This document shows positions 26,043-33,847 of a stretch of 64,000 bases of DNA, in pieces. Within the stretch, counting starts at the first letter, position 1. Each line of letters starts with the position of its first letter. The notes beneath the pieces are model-generated. The model saw nothing but the letters and a program-made list of their open reading frames with translations. It did not search any database and was not told where the DNA came from. The translations under genes were made by a program, and so were the position numbers. The stretch comes from a virus, in the IMG/VR virus record IMGVR_UViG_3300032117_000009, positions 60,689 through 124,688 of that record. One strand, written 5' to 3'.

Positions 26043-26951
26043 TCAACCTATCCTAAAGTCCATACCAGACCAGTGGGAACAAACATCACAATCGCATTTC
26101 TTCCCATGACGAATTAAACCAGGTGCATAATCTTGCACATCAAGGATACGCCCATTACTACCAAGAGTATAGATACGCTTCGATTGCTTAAAACGATCTT
26201 CCCATATGTTAGCGTCTTCTGAAAGTTTATTTTCCATATTCTGGTGAGCATGCTCTTTAGTTATGTTGGCGTAATCAATAATTTTGCTCTTAGCCTCTTC
26301 TGCACTTGTTGTATCATCACCAAGATTAGTCCTAGCAATTGCAGGAGACAATATACCAGCATGCTCTACTCTTGGAAAAAATGTGCAATCAGTTGAGCTA
26401 GGATTATTTGCATTCTCTGATGGGTGAAAAGTATATGTTGGAGCAAAATTTCCATTGTTATCACCAATTTTCAATGGCTCTTCTTCAAAAATTCCACCAC
26501 CGAACATTTTTCCCATATGTTCTTTCCAGCTGTCAAGGGCTTCATCGTTGTCAACAGACTCAGGAAACTTCTGAGTATGCGAGAATTGATAGAAATGGTG
26601 ATCTCCACCTTCTTTTTCAGATGGAATAGTGATATGCCATCCTGTGGCTACATTGAATGGCAAGCTACTTGGGCTGAGGTCATGACCATCATGCTCGTCA
26701 AAACCAGGTACATGAAGCTGCTCAATATTTAATTTTTTATTATTGATCTCTGAATCCATGATTGGGTGTCGGTCAACTGCATGGAAATGAGGGTCATGTA
26801 TTGCGCCATCGCATGAAAAAAATGGCCCACGCTTCTGTTTTAACTCTTCTGGGTCAAGAATTTCTTTTCCGGTCTTTAAATCTCTGTTATTAACTGGTTT
26901 GTACGGCTCATAATAACTATCATCAGTAGCTGCGATGACGTATTGGCTCAT
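26043..26951 (-). CDS. paralogue pair A: RGPFFSC-type protein
   Basis: A 302-residue protein. Shared with the next gene upstream: an N-terminal Tyr...A-[TS]-DD segment, GPFFSCxG, PHFHxVDxHP, an LHVPGxDxHDG segment, a TGWHI strand and an ALDxWKEx helix. The C-terminal third differs but again has IWEDRFKQSKR, then CDCDVCSHW. The conserved His/Asp-rich core could bind a metal. The pair probably arose by tandem duplication. Not a family I can name. Confidence 0.78.
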   Translation of the reverse strand: MSQYVIAATDDSYYEPYKPVNNRDLKTGKEILDPEELKQKRGPFFSCDGAIHDPHFHAVDRHPIMDSEINNKKLNIEQLHVPGFDEHDGHDLSPSSLPFNVATGWHITIPSEKEGGDHHFYQFSHTQKFPESVDNDEALDSWKEHMGKMFGGGIFEEEPLKIGDNNGNFAPTYTFHPSENANNPSSTDCTFFPRVEHAGILSPAIARTNLGDDTTSAEEAKSKIIDYANITKEHAHQNMENKLSEDANIWEDRFKQSKRIYTLGSNGRILDVQDYAPGLIRHGKKCDCDVCSHWSGMDFRIG

Positions 26952-26953
26952 TA

Positions 26954-27826
26954 TTAATACCGGCCCTTATTCTTCTTAGAATTCTTATACAGCTCTTCCC
27001 AAATGTCAGGGTTTTCCTCTGACTTTTTGTAATTCTGTATAATACTATTCATATCTAGCTTGTCAGCATAGTTTAACAGAGAATTCTGTGATTCTGAAGA
27101 ATTATTGTGGCCTTCAAATATTTTTGTACGTGAGAAAGAAGGACGAATTCTGCTCTTCATTTGTTTAGATGGGTGGAATACGATACTGTAAGCCTTTTCA
27201 CCTGGCTTTAAACCAAAAGGAACTTGTTGCTGTTGCTTTTGTTGCTCTTGTTGCTGTTCTTGCTCTTGTTGCTTTTCTTGCTCTTGTTGCTCTTGTTGCT
27301 CTTGCTCTTCTGGCTCTTGTTCTGGATCTTGTTCTTGCTCTTCACGCTCTTTTGGCTGTTCTTTGCCAGGAAGAAAGTCATAAACAATATCGCTAGGGTC
27401 TTTTGCATTATCAGCTGGACGCTTAATGAATGCACCAGGACCGTGTACGTTAGTACACTCTTCCTTCCACAGGTCTAAAGCTTCATTAGCGTCTGTTGTG
27501 GTACTATACTTCTTTGTGGCTGAGAGTTGAGTGATATGTGAATTTGTATTTGGCTCAATGATGTGCCAACCAGTGATAATGTGGTATGGAGGCATAGTTG
27601 AGAAATTAGTTTTTACGTTGCCATCATGCTGGTCATAACCAGGAACGTGCATTTGACGAATATTCAAACCCTCATTGTTCTCAATGTCTGGGTGACCATC
27701 TACTACGTGGAAGTGTGGGGTTTCCTTTTTCCCATAACAAGAGAAGAAAGGACCTCTCCCACTACTTGCTGGTGCATAAGGCTGTTCATCGCCATCATCA
27801 GATGCATATACGTAATGTAAACTCAT
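26954..27826 (-). CDS. paralogue pair A: RGPFFSC-type protein with Gln/Glu-rich tract
   Basis: A 290-residue homologue of the preceding gene product, with the same GPFFSC, PHFHVVDGHP and TGWHI core. Between residues about 165 and 205 it carries a long Glu/Gln tract encoded by reiterated GCTCTTGTT-like units. The C-terminus has IWEELYKNSKKNKGR. The ATG overlaps the upstream stop (ATGA). The tract is a likely site of replication slippage, so length may vary between isolates. Confidence 0.78.
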   Translation of the reverse strand: MSLHYVYASDDGDEQPYAPASSGRGPFFSCYGKKETPHFHVVDGHPDIENNEGLNIRQMHVPGYDQHDGNVKTNFSTMPPYHIITGWHIIEPNTNSHITQLSATKKYSTTTDANEALDLWKEECTNVHGPGAFIKRPADNAKDPSDIVYDFLPGKEQPKEREEQEQDPEQEPEEQEQQEQQEQEKQQEQEQQQEQQKQQQQVPFGLKPGEKAYSIVFHPSKQMKSRIRPSFSRTKIFEGHNNSSESQNSLLNYADKLDMNSIIQNYKKSEENPDIWEELYKNSKKNKGRY

Positions 27827-28314
27827 TGATCATACCATTCTTTTTGAGCTTTTTTAATATTTTTCCATTGAACATCATGAAGTCGGTGGCGAACTTCACC
27901 ATTTCTTATGTCTTTTTTAATTTTTTTGATTTTCCACCATTTTAACATCTGATGATGTTTGTTGTCTGGGTCGTCAGGATCTACTGATCTTCCCTTATCT
28001 GATAAATCTACGAGCTTTTCTTTTGAAATAACGTAAATATATCCGTGATAACCGACTTCTTGGAACTTGCCTTTGAACAATCCAGCAGGAAGTTTGCGCC
28101 CAGTTTCTTCTTCCCACTCTCTCACTGCTGCTTGGAACGGGTCTTCACCCTTTTTTACATGCCCACCAGGAAATTCCCATACTCCTGGGCTGTTCAATGG
28201 AAGCTCAGAGTGTGACCTTCTCTTAAGCAATAGAACATTACCAGTGTCCTCTGCTTTTACACAGAGTCCAGCTAGAACATCAGTATCATCAGGTGCTTTG
28301 AGTGCGTATCTCAT
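27823..28314 (-). CDS. NUDIX hydrolase
   Basis: A 163-residue protein with a recognisable Nudix box at about residues 51-72 (GGHVKKGEDPFQAAVREWEE continuing ETG), fitting Gx5Ex7REUxEExGU apart from Arg in the last hydrophobic position. It follows an LLLKRR strand and FPGG. Nudix enzymes hydrolyse nucleoside diphosphates linked to another moiety. A phage copy may clean oxidised nucleotides, act on NAD-like compounds or decap RNA. The ATG at 28314 sits two bases from the upstream stop. Substrate not predictable. Confidence 0.9.
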   Translation of the reverse strand: MRYALKAPDDTDVLAGLCVKAEDTGNVLLLKRRSHSELPLNSPGVWEFPGGHVKKGEDPFQAAVREWEEETGRKLPAGLFKGKFQEVGYHGYIYVISKEKLVDLSDKGRSVDPDDPDNKHHQMLKWWKIKKIKKDIRNGEVRHRLHDVQWKNIKKAQKEWYDQ

Positions 28315-28315
28315 A

Positions 28316-28690
28316 TCAATCAAAAAAATGCTTATATGGGTTTTCTATAAATGGCTCTTCTATATCATCAATATGTACTCTATGTAAGTCTTTATATGGA
28401 TAAATTGGTAAATAGTCGTAATCACTTTCCCATTCGTGATAACGGTAAAGACATGGTTCACAAAAAAAGTGATTTTGTCTTCTCAAAGCTTTATGATTAT
28501 ATTTGTTTTTATAATCTTGTCCATATTCACAAGAAGTATCAGCGCCTAAATCACCATAAAGATCGCCTTCTATTCCTTTATAATGGCCATTATACAACGT
28601 ATCCGTTTTAGACACTGGATGAATGTATGAACTATCGCAATTTGGGCAAACAAGAATATGTTCTTCATTGTCATGAGCATGATAAGCCAT
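28316..28690 (-). CDS. two-CxxC zinc protein (paralogue family)
   Basis: A 124-residue protein: CPNC near residue 15, a ...GDLYGDLG... stretch, then CEPC near residue 100. This is the same layout as in 25528-26040 and 28690-29457. It ends HFFD. The ATG overlaps the stop of the next gene upstream (TAATG). Probably one zinc ion per protein. Function unknown. Confidence 0.72.
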   Translation of the reverse strand: MAYHAHDNEEHILVCPNCDSSYIHPVSKTDTLYNGHYKGIEGDLYGDLGADTSCEYGQDYKNKYNHKALRRQNHFFCEPCLYRYHEWESDYDYLPIYPYKDLHRVHIDDIEEPFIENPYKHFFD

Positions 28691-29457
28691 TATATTCTTC
28701 CCTTAGTCTCATGCCATGGACCCCAATGACCATGATGCTGGATAAGATTTCTTAGCTCTTCCTGCCCATAACGCTTTTCCACAACTGGATTGAAGAAAGC
28801 TTCAAATATTTCTCTTGGAAACGTTTCATCAGTAGTTGGCTCATGAATAGTTCCATCTGAATGTTCTACCCAACCGTGAGCTAATGGTGGGCTTCCCATA
28901 CCTTGGATAGTGCCATGAACTAATACTGCTCCTGGGTCACCACCAAATATTGCTCTTCTACCAGAAAGCTGGAAACATCGCCCCATTCTTCCTTCCATCG
29001 TTGAATCATCTTCGTAATTTTCATCATCTTTATCTTCATCCCAATCTTTTGAAGCGCCGTGAAGATTGAACTCAAGCTGATCTGGGTTAGGGCATTCTCC
29101 ACAGTAACATTTGTCTGGGTAATTGCATACTTTATCTATGCCTGGGTCTTTAAGAGGCATTATTTTTTGTATTGTCATTTTACTTAAAGGAGCTAGGCCT
29201 TTAGGTGGCGACCAATATTTATTGTTTGTTTCGTCATACTCACCTTCATACCAATTATCAAAACAATTATGACATGTAAATTGAGGTTCTTGCCTATTTA
29301 AATCACCATAAGCATCTTTATATGCTTTCATACACGCTTCGTCATCTACAAAAATATTTTTCCATTGATACCCATGTGGTTCTATTTGTTCAACATTATC
29401 AAAACCACAGTCTGGGCATGTAAGAATAGCACTTTTTTCTTTAGGATAGCGCATCAT
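28690..29457 (-). CDS. two-CxxC zinc domain fused to putative Cys-His-Asp domain
   Basis: About 255 residues from the ATG at 29457. The N-terminal 80 residues are the CPDC ... CHNC unit of the paralogue family. The C-terminal half reads GRMGRCFQLSGRRAI, then AVLVHGTIQGMG, then LAHGWVEHSDGTIHEP. The order Cys, then His-x-W-V-E, then an acidic residue resembles papain/transglutaminase-like folds, but I do not recognise a named family. The catalytic inference is weak. Confidence 0.65.
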   Translation of the reverse strand: MMRYPKEKSAILTCPDCGFDNVEQIEPHGYQWKNIFVDDEACMKAYKDAYGDLNRQEPQFTCHNCFDNWYEGEYDETNNKYWSPPKGLAPLSKMTIQKIMPLKDPGIDKVCNYPDKCYCGECPNPDQLEFNLHGASKDWDEDKDDENYEDDSTMEGRMGRCFQLSGRRAIFGGDPGAVLVHGTIQGMGSPPLAHGWVEHSDGTIHEPTTDETFPREIFEAFFNPVVEKRYGQEELRNLIQHHGHWGPWHETKGRI

Positions 29458-29459
29458 AA

Positions 29460-30638
29460 TCAATAAAACTCTCTCGAAGAAGATTTCCAGTCAATTTCAC
29501 TGTATGGGTTGTACCCAGGAGCGCACTTGTACATATTGGCTTTTGTATTGAGCAAAGTCTTATTTACGTCTTCTACACTAAAATCATCTTTGGTAAGTGC
29601 AAGGTTTGTAATGTCATTAGCAAAATGGTATGCTTCATGATCGTTTAAATCGTATTTGCCTGAGTAATCTTCGTAATGATTAGCAATTCCACTAGCTACG
29701 TATCGTGCATCTTTATCATGAGCTTTTAAAACGTCATCATGAGTAACAACAGGCCCTCTAGCATATGCATAGTCACCTACATTAATTCCTTTATCATGGG
29801 CATCTAAAATTTCATTTTTATTAAGATTAGAATTTTTGGCATATGCATAATCACTTAAATCAATACCTTTATTATGAGCTTCTAAAAGTTCATTATGATT
29901 AATATCAGAGTCTCTAGCATGTACATAATCATATAAATTAACACCATTATAATGAGCTGCTAAAATTTCTGCGTTACTAGGCTTAGTATATATTGGGGTT
30001 TCTTCCAAAGGATTGTTCTCCGAGTTTGGTATTACTTTTTCAGAAGCTTCAAAATACCATGGTGTGTTTATTTTTACATTATCTATCAAAGAACTATAAT
30101 TACCTTCTACAAATTGATCATCAGATATTTGACGTAGGTGTGGGCAATGTATTCTTACTAAACGCATGCATTCTTTATGATATGGCAATGTATCGCTTCC
30201 AAACTCACCAGATCCAGCTGATCCATAATAGTCTTCTTTATCTGGTTGCCAAGCTACTGCTTTATCATTGTCTTCAAATCTATCACCGCACATAGGGCAA
30301 CATCTTTTATCTATGGATTGCATAACTGAATTATCTAGTTCGTCTTTGGCAAAATTTGGTATATCTTGTGCATCAACTCTTGTGCTATTCCATGGCATTG
30401 GAATTCTTTTAAATAATTTGCGGTCACCTATCTCATAACCCATTCCTTCATTTTTGGGTGTTAAGCGATCATATATTTGATTTTTTTCACGAGTCTTCAC
30501 GTAAGGCCTTGGCAAGCCTATTACTTCTGGACCTTTTGGACTAAATTCTTGTGCTTTAGCTGCAATATGCAACATGTGACTAGGACCACTACAAAATAAG
30601 CAATCTGAGTATGTAGCTGATTCATGGTACCATGCCAT
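29460..30638 (-). CDS. CxxC/HCPH zinc protein with AH-x2-G-DYAYAR repeats
   Basis: A 392-residue paralogue of the gene at 15402-16040, with the same PWN, CCPMCGDRFEDNDKAV and LPYHKECMRLVRIHCPHLR core. N-terminally it starts MAWYHESATYSDC. The middle contains four or more repeats of about 24 residues (NEILxAHxKGIxxxDYAYAR), a helical repeat seen in other actinophage proteins. The C-terminus ends NPYSEIDWKSSSREFY. Role unknown. Confidence 0.78.
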   Translation of the reverse strand: MAWYHESATYSDCLFCSGPSHMLHIAAKAQEFSPKGPEVIGLPRPYVKTREKNQIYDRLTPKNEGMGYEIGDRKLFKRIPMPWNSTRVDAQDIPNFAKDELDNSVMQSIDKRCCPMCGDRFEDNDKAVAWQPDKEDYYGSAGSGEFGSDTLPYHKECMRLVRIHCPHLRQISDDQFVEGNYSSLIDNVKINTPWYFEASEKVIPNSENNPLEETPIYTKPSNAEILAAHYNGVNLYDYVHARDSDINHNELLEAHNKGIDLSDYAYAKNSNLNKNEILDAHDKGINVGDYAYARGPVVTHDDVLKAHDKDARYVASGIANHYEDYSGKYDLNDHEAYHFANDITNLALTKDDFSVEDVNKTLLNTKANMYKCAPGYNPYSEIDWKSSSREFY

Positions 30639-30641
30639 TAG

Positions 30642-31682
30642 TTATCTATCATACCAATTCTTAGATGAGAACATAGGCTTTTGTCCACCAAGAGTATTAT
30701 TATTTCTGTCATAAAGGAATTTATGCATATGTTCTATATGTTTTTTGACAGTATCAACATCATTTTCACCTTCTACATAATCAATGGGTAAAAAATGAGC
30801 TTGTGACCAAGAAACACCTATTTGATTCCCATGTTTATCGTTAATTGGTTCATGATGAAAAACTACATGCCCGTTATCATATGAAGCATGATACGTTGCA
30901 TTATGCAAATCTTCATATTTTTTTGCTTCTGTTTTAGCTTCATCTAAATTTTTTGATCTTCCATATATGTCATACATACCCGTAAAATTATCTGTTCTCC
31001 CCTCTGGGTGTTCATGCTCTATGTGTCCAGAAAAAAGATGACCTTTCCCAATATTTGTAGCACTATTAGGTTCAGTTACATTAATAGAATTATCAATGCC
31101 ATTTTCATTATATGGTGGATAATTCATAAAAGATATTTCATGATATGGTTCATGTGACCATTCTTCTGGCTTCCATTCGCCAGTTGTTTTATTGTATGCA
31201 GCTTCATGATACCAATTCATTGATGACTCTTTTTCTTTACCATACTTTCCGCCACGCTTCTTGTATTCTTTAACAACCCAAGCATTAGCTACGGCAGAAG
31301 GATATACATCAAACTTTTGCTTGGCCTCAGACTTAACTTTAGAATATAATTCTTTGTCTGTTGGGTCGCCCTTACGATGTTTGATGATATGATCGTAATC
31401 TTTTTTGTTTTTACCAGAATATTTACCTATACTGCCTTGATAAAGATCACAATCACAATGTTTACACTCTGACCAACCATCATCTAACGTAGTATGGTCC
31501 TCGTCATCGTGACCACATCCACATAGGCCACAAGCATGGAACTCAGTATCTGGGTGATACTCAGTACCACAATGATTACATGCTATGTCGCCATTACCTT
31601 TGAGTCTAAATTGATTTGATAGATCATTAAAAAGATGTTCTGAAAAATCATGATTGTCCTTATCAGCGTAGTAATAACCCAT
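30642..31682 (-). CDS. ITGEW-type module protein with N-terminal zinc cluster
   Basis: A 346-residue protein. N-terminal Cys pairs (CNHCG, CGLCGCGHD, CKHCDCD) are followed by a basic KFDVYPSAVANAWVVKEYKKRGG stretch. That stretch is familiar from phage structural and head-associated proteins and may bind DNA. After MNWYHEAAYN comes one copy of the KTTGEWxPEEW module also present twice in the gene at 1650-3548, with IGxGH, SWSQAH and IEHMHKFLYD landmarks. It ends KNWYDR. A structural role is plausible. Confidence 0.75.
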   Translation of the reverse strand: MGYYYADKDNHDFSEHLFNDLSNQFRLKGNGDIACNHCGTEYHPDTEFHACGLCGCGHDDEDHTTLDDGWSECKHCDCDLYQGSIGKYSGKNKKDYDHIIKHRKGDPTDKELYSKVKSEAKQKFDVYPSAVANAWVVKEYKKRGGKYGKEKESSMNWYHEAAYNKTTGEWKPEEWSHEPYHEISFMNYPPYNENGIDNSINVTEPNSATNIGKGHLFSGHIEHEHPEGRTDNFTGMYDIYGRSKNLDEAKTEAKKYEDLHNATYHASYDNGHVVFHHEPINDKHGNQIGVSWSQAHFLPIDYVEGENDVDTVKKHIEHMHKFLYDRNNNTLGGQKPMFSSKNWYDR

Positions 31683-31684
31683 TA

Positions 31685-32419
31685 CTAGCCCTTAAGCTTT
31701 TGTATGTCAGCTTGAAGGTCGGATAGACGGAAATTGCGTAGCTTTCCAGCCTCTACAGCCTCAGGAGTGATTATTGCCCATGTCTCTTCGAGGTAGCACT
31801 GAAACCACTGCTTTGTTACAGCTTGGATCTCTCCCCAGGTTACAACATAAAAGTACTTTTCATCATAACCAACGATGATGACACAGTGGCCACCTTCAAT
31901 CTGCTGGTCAGCTGGAGTACCAGTAAGTGCCCATGGCTTGCCCTCTTGGAACTGCTGCATGCAAGGGGCAGGGACAAGAATACCGATGTAACAGAAGCCA
32001 AAGGCATTGACTACTGACTTGATCTCATCGAAGTCCTTGTGGTCAGTAGGAGCGTAAGCAGCGATCTTTGATCCAAATAGACCCTCTGATTCCCAATGGG
32101 CGAGAAGATCAGCTTCAATAGCACCTTGGTCGGCACCATTGGTATACTGGAGGTAAGCGTTAACTACGTCTTGGTCGTTAAGAAGCTTTTCTTTAACGCC
32201 ATCGAGCTGAGCTACCGCCATCTTAGCGTGGTAAGCTCCAGCGAATGTGCAGTCGCCATACTTATCATTACCAAGCATGTACCAATCTGGTACAGCAGGA
32301 GCACCAAGAGTGGCAGGGGCTTTTGGAAGAGGATTTTCCTGGTAATAAGCTAACATGTGTAGACCATCTGGCCTAACAGCTGGCTTACGACCTAAACGAC
32401 CTGCAATACGCTCTGACAT
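31685..32419 (-). CDS. papain-like cysteine peptidase
   Basis: A 244-residue protein with NDKYGDCTFAGAYH around C57 (nucleophile), GGHCVIIVGYD around H178 and VVTWGE around residue 194. This is the C, H, N/D-type layout of papain-like (C1-type) peptidases that recur in actinophages. It has a strong ribosome site (GAGAGGATAAAAA) and a short leader. Codon and base use are less AT-rich than its neighbours. It could be a virion peptidase or processing enzyme for the neighbouring repeat proteins, which is speculation. Confidence 0.75.
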   Translation of the reverse strand: MSERIAGRLGRKPAVRPDGLHMLAYYQENPLPKAPATLGAPAVPDWYMLGNDKYGDCTFAGAYHAKMAVAQLDGVKEKLLNDQDVVNAYLQYTNGADQGAIEADLLAHWESEGLFGSKIAAYAPTDHKDFDEIKSVVNAFGFCYIGILVPAPCMQQFQEGKPWALTGTPADQQIEGGHCVIIVGYDEKYFYVVTWGEIQAVTKQWFQCYLEETWAIITPEAVEAGKLRNFRLSDLQADIQKLKG

Positions 32420-32493
32420 TTTTTATCCTCTCGACAGTGATACAAAGGGTTCTCCCTATGTATTGTGAGAGCGTTCAATAAATAAATGCCTAG

Positions 32494-32664
32494 TTATGCC
32501 TTTATCGCATAATATGGCTCATGGTTTTCACACATGCAAGTTCCTTCATCAAGAACTCGCTGTACTCTACTTGCTTCTGACCTAATATTGTAAGTTTTTG
32601 AAATCCAGCGACCACATTTTACTTGCCAAACTTTATTTTTTTCACTTGTCTTGTGGAATATCAT
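32494..32664 (-). CDS. 56-residue hypothetical protein
   Basis: A short gene in the gap, found by hand translation. The ATG at 32664 overlaps the upstream gene by about 23 bases. Cys18, Cys43, Cys45 and His48 (GTCMCENHE) could bind zinc; the middle is basic and helical. There is no strong ribosome site. Role unknown. Confidence 0.5.
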   Translation of the reverse strand: MIFHKTSEKNKVWQVKCGRWISKTYNIRSEASRVQRVLDEGTCMCENHEPYYAIKA

Positions 32665-32899
32665 TATAATCTACTATCTTTAGCTTTTCGTTTTCATCAA
32701 TCAAAGAGTTTAATACCTGCAATGATTGGTATTCTTTGCACCTGGATATAAGTTTTAAACACTTACATTGCTTTGGCGTCTTGTATTCAGACTCAACTGG
32801 GTAATGCTGCTCTTTTATTACGTTAATGAGACTACGTGCAGCTACGTATTGGCTAGCTGTTATCAGAACGCCACGATATTTTTTTTCTTGATCTTCCAT
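32642..32899 (-). CDS. small hypothetical protein
   Basis: An 85-residue protein, basic and helical, with one CKCLKLISRC cluster. It belongs to the small-gene block downstream of the 67-residue gene. Not recognised. Confidence 0.65.
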   Translation of the reverse strand: MEDQEKKYRGVLITASQYVAARSLINVIKEQHYPVESEYKTPKQCKCLKLISRCKEYQSLQVLNSLIDENEKLKIVDYNDIPQDK

Positions 32900-32903
32900 T
32901 ATA

Positions 32904-33107
32904 TCAAGATGACAGAAGTGTATTGTTCTCTAATGCTCGGTAAAGCTTGATGAACTTCGCAACATCTTCCTCATAAATTGGAGTCATATGGCCAGACTCA
33001 AGCCAATCAACAACAGGTGAAGCAACTTTCACAAGCTCAGCAGATTTCTCTACAAACTTATCTTGATTTGCACGCTTGTTGATATAACTCTTCATATCAG
33101 TCGTCAT
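32904..33107 (-). CDS. small helical hypothetical protein
   Basis: About 67 residues from the ATG at 33107, which overlaps the upstream stop by 11 bases; a second in-frame ATG at 33095 is possible. Helical, ending LYRALENNTLLSS. Not recognised. Confidence 0.6.
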   Translation of the reverse strand: MTTDMKSYINKRANQDKFVEKSAELVKVASPVVDWLESGHMTPIYEEDVAKFIKLYRALENNTLLSS

Positions 33108-33378
33108 TGTCTGACTCCATTTCATCCTCATTGTTAACTTCCAAATCGTTCTTGAAATCTTCGATGATATCAGTCATGATCTCAGACTCAATAAGAACTT
33201 CACGCTGAATTGCCTGCATCATCAAGTTCATGTCAGATTTCAGCTCTTCCAAAGTTTCACCAAATGGTGAGCATTCATCAGTCCAGCCTTCAATCTTCTT
33301 GTTTTCATCATAAAATACCTCACGGATATTGAAGTGTCCATCTTCATTTACCATGATTCGGTAGTTCCAGGTCTTCAT
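33097..33378 (-). CDS. small protein of the WNYR-type family
   Basis: A 93-residue protein beginning MKTWNYRIMVNEDGHFNIRE with IREVFYDE and a helical acidic tail. The same fold-like pattern (WxYRVM, IREVHYD) is in the gene at 38701-39012, so the two are paralogues of a small family known from phages and bacteria. It is preceded by a TATAAT -10-like box at 33418. Function unknown. Confidence 0.7.
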   Translation of the reverse strand: MKTWNYRIMVNEDGHFNIREVFYDENKKIEGWTDECSPFGETLEELKSDMNLMMQAIQREVLIESEIMTDIIEDFKNDLEVNNEDEMESDNDD

Positions 33379-33417
33379 TACAATCTCCCCATCCGTGGCT
33401 ATTTTAGCTCAGGATCA

Positions 33418-33423
33418 ATTATA
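33418..33423 (-). promoter_or_regulatory. -10-type box TGTATAAT
   Basis: TATAAT with TG immediately before it on the minus strand, in the 64-base gap upstream of the WNYR-type gene. No obvious -35. Confidence 0.35.
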
Positions 33424-33442
33424 CACCAATATGTAGGTATAT

Positions 33443-33763
33443 TTACTGATCTTCCTTTACAACTTCCCAGACACGATTAGGCTTCTTGTGAGCTACAGGA
33501 CGAATCGACTCTCTAGTGCGATTGGTGCTATTGATGTAATTATCTCGCTTGAACTCTCGAATGATTGGGCCTAGAGCACTAAGATTATGAGTCGTGACAG
33601 TTTGATTGTCAAGGTAATCCCTAATATCATCAGCTGTGAACTCATCATTGTTTGCAATCACATAGTGGATTGCTTCCCTAGCAACGTTCTTCCACTCATC
33701 ATTTGCGTTGTCATATGAGCGTTGGATAGCTGCCTCAGTCATATCAAATGTAAGCTGTTCCAT
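33443..33763 (-). CDS. winged-helix-like DNA-binding protein
   Basis: A 106-residue protein with a helix-rich N-terminus, a FTADDIRDYLD helix-turn segment and a basic ALGPIIREFKR recognition-type helix, then R-E-S-I-R-P-V-A-H-K-K-P-N-R-V-W. The pattern resembles small winged-helix proteins found near replication genes in actinophages. It has a good ribosome site. A DNA-binding role is inferred, not certain. Confidence 0.6.
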   Translation of the reverse strand: MEQLTFDMTEAAIQRSYDNANDEWKNVAREAIHYVIANNDEFTADDIRDYLDNQTVTTHNLSALGPIIREFKRDNYINSTNRTRESIRPVAHKKPNRVWEVVKEDQ

Positions 33764-33786
33764 GTTTTTCCTTTACTTTTTTATCA

Positions 33787-33803
33787 ACCTGGGACTTCCA
33801 GGT
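33787..33803. other. small inverted repeat ACCTGG/CCAGGT
   Basis: A six-base-pair perfect stem with a five-base loop in the gap between the MGLDQY gene and the winged-helix-like gene. A TATAAT box (33841-33846) lies upstream of it. It may be an operator or a weak terminator in the leader. Confidence 0.35.
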
Positions 33804-33847
33804 GCTCAATGCTTTTTGTCACCTTCACAGGTTATGTCACATTATAA

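Noticed and set aside
27224-27478. Leucine-rich plus-strand ORF as a membrane protein
   Set aside because: It is the reverse reading of the Gln/Glu tract in the 290-residue gene; its Leu run is an artefact of the CTT/TTG triplets. It has no ribosome site.
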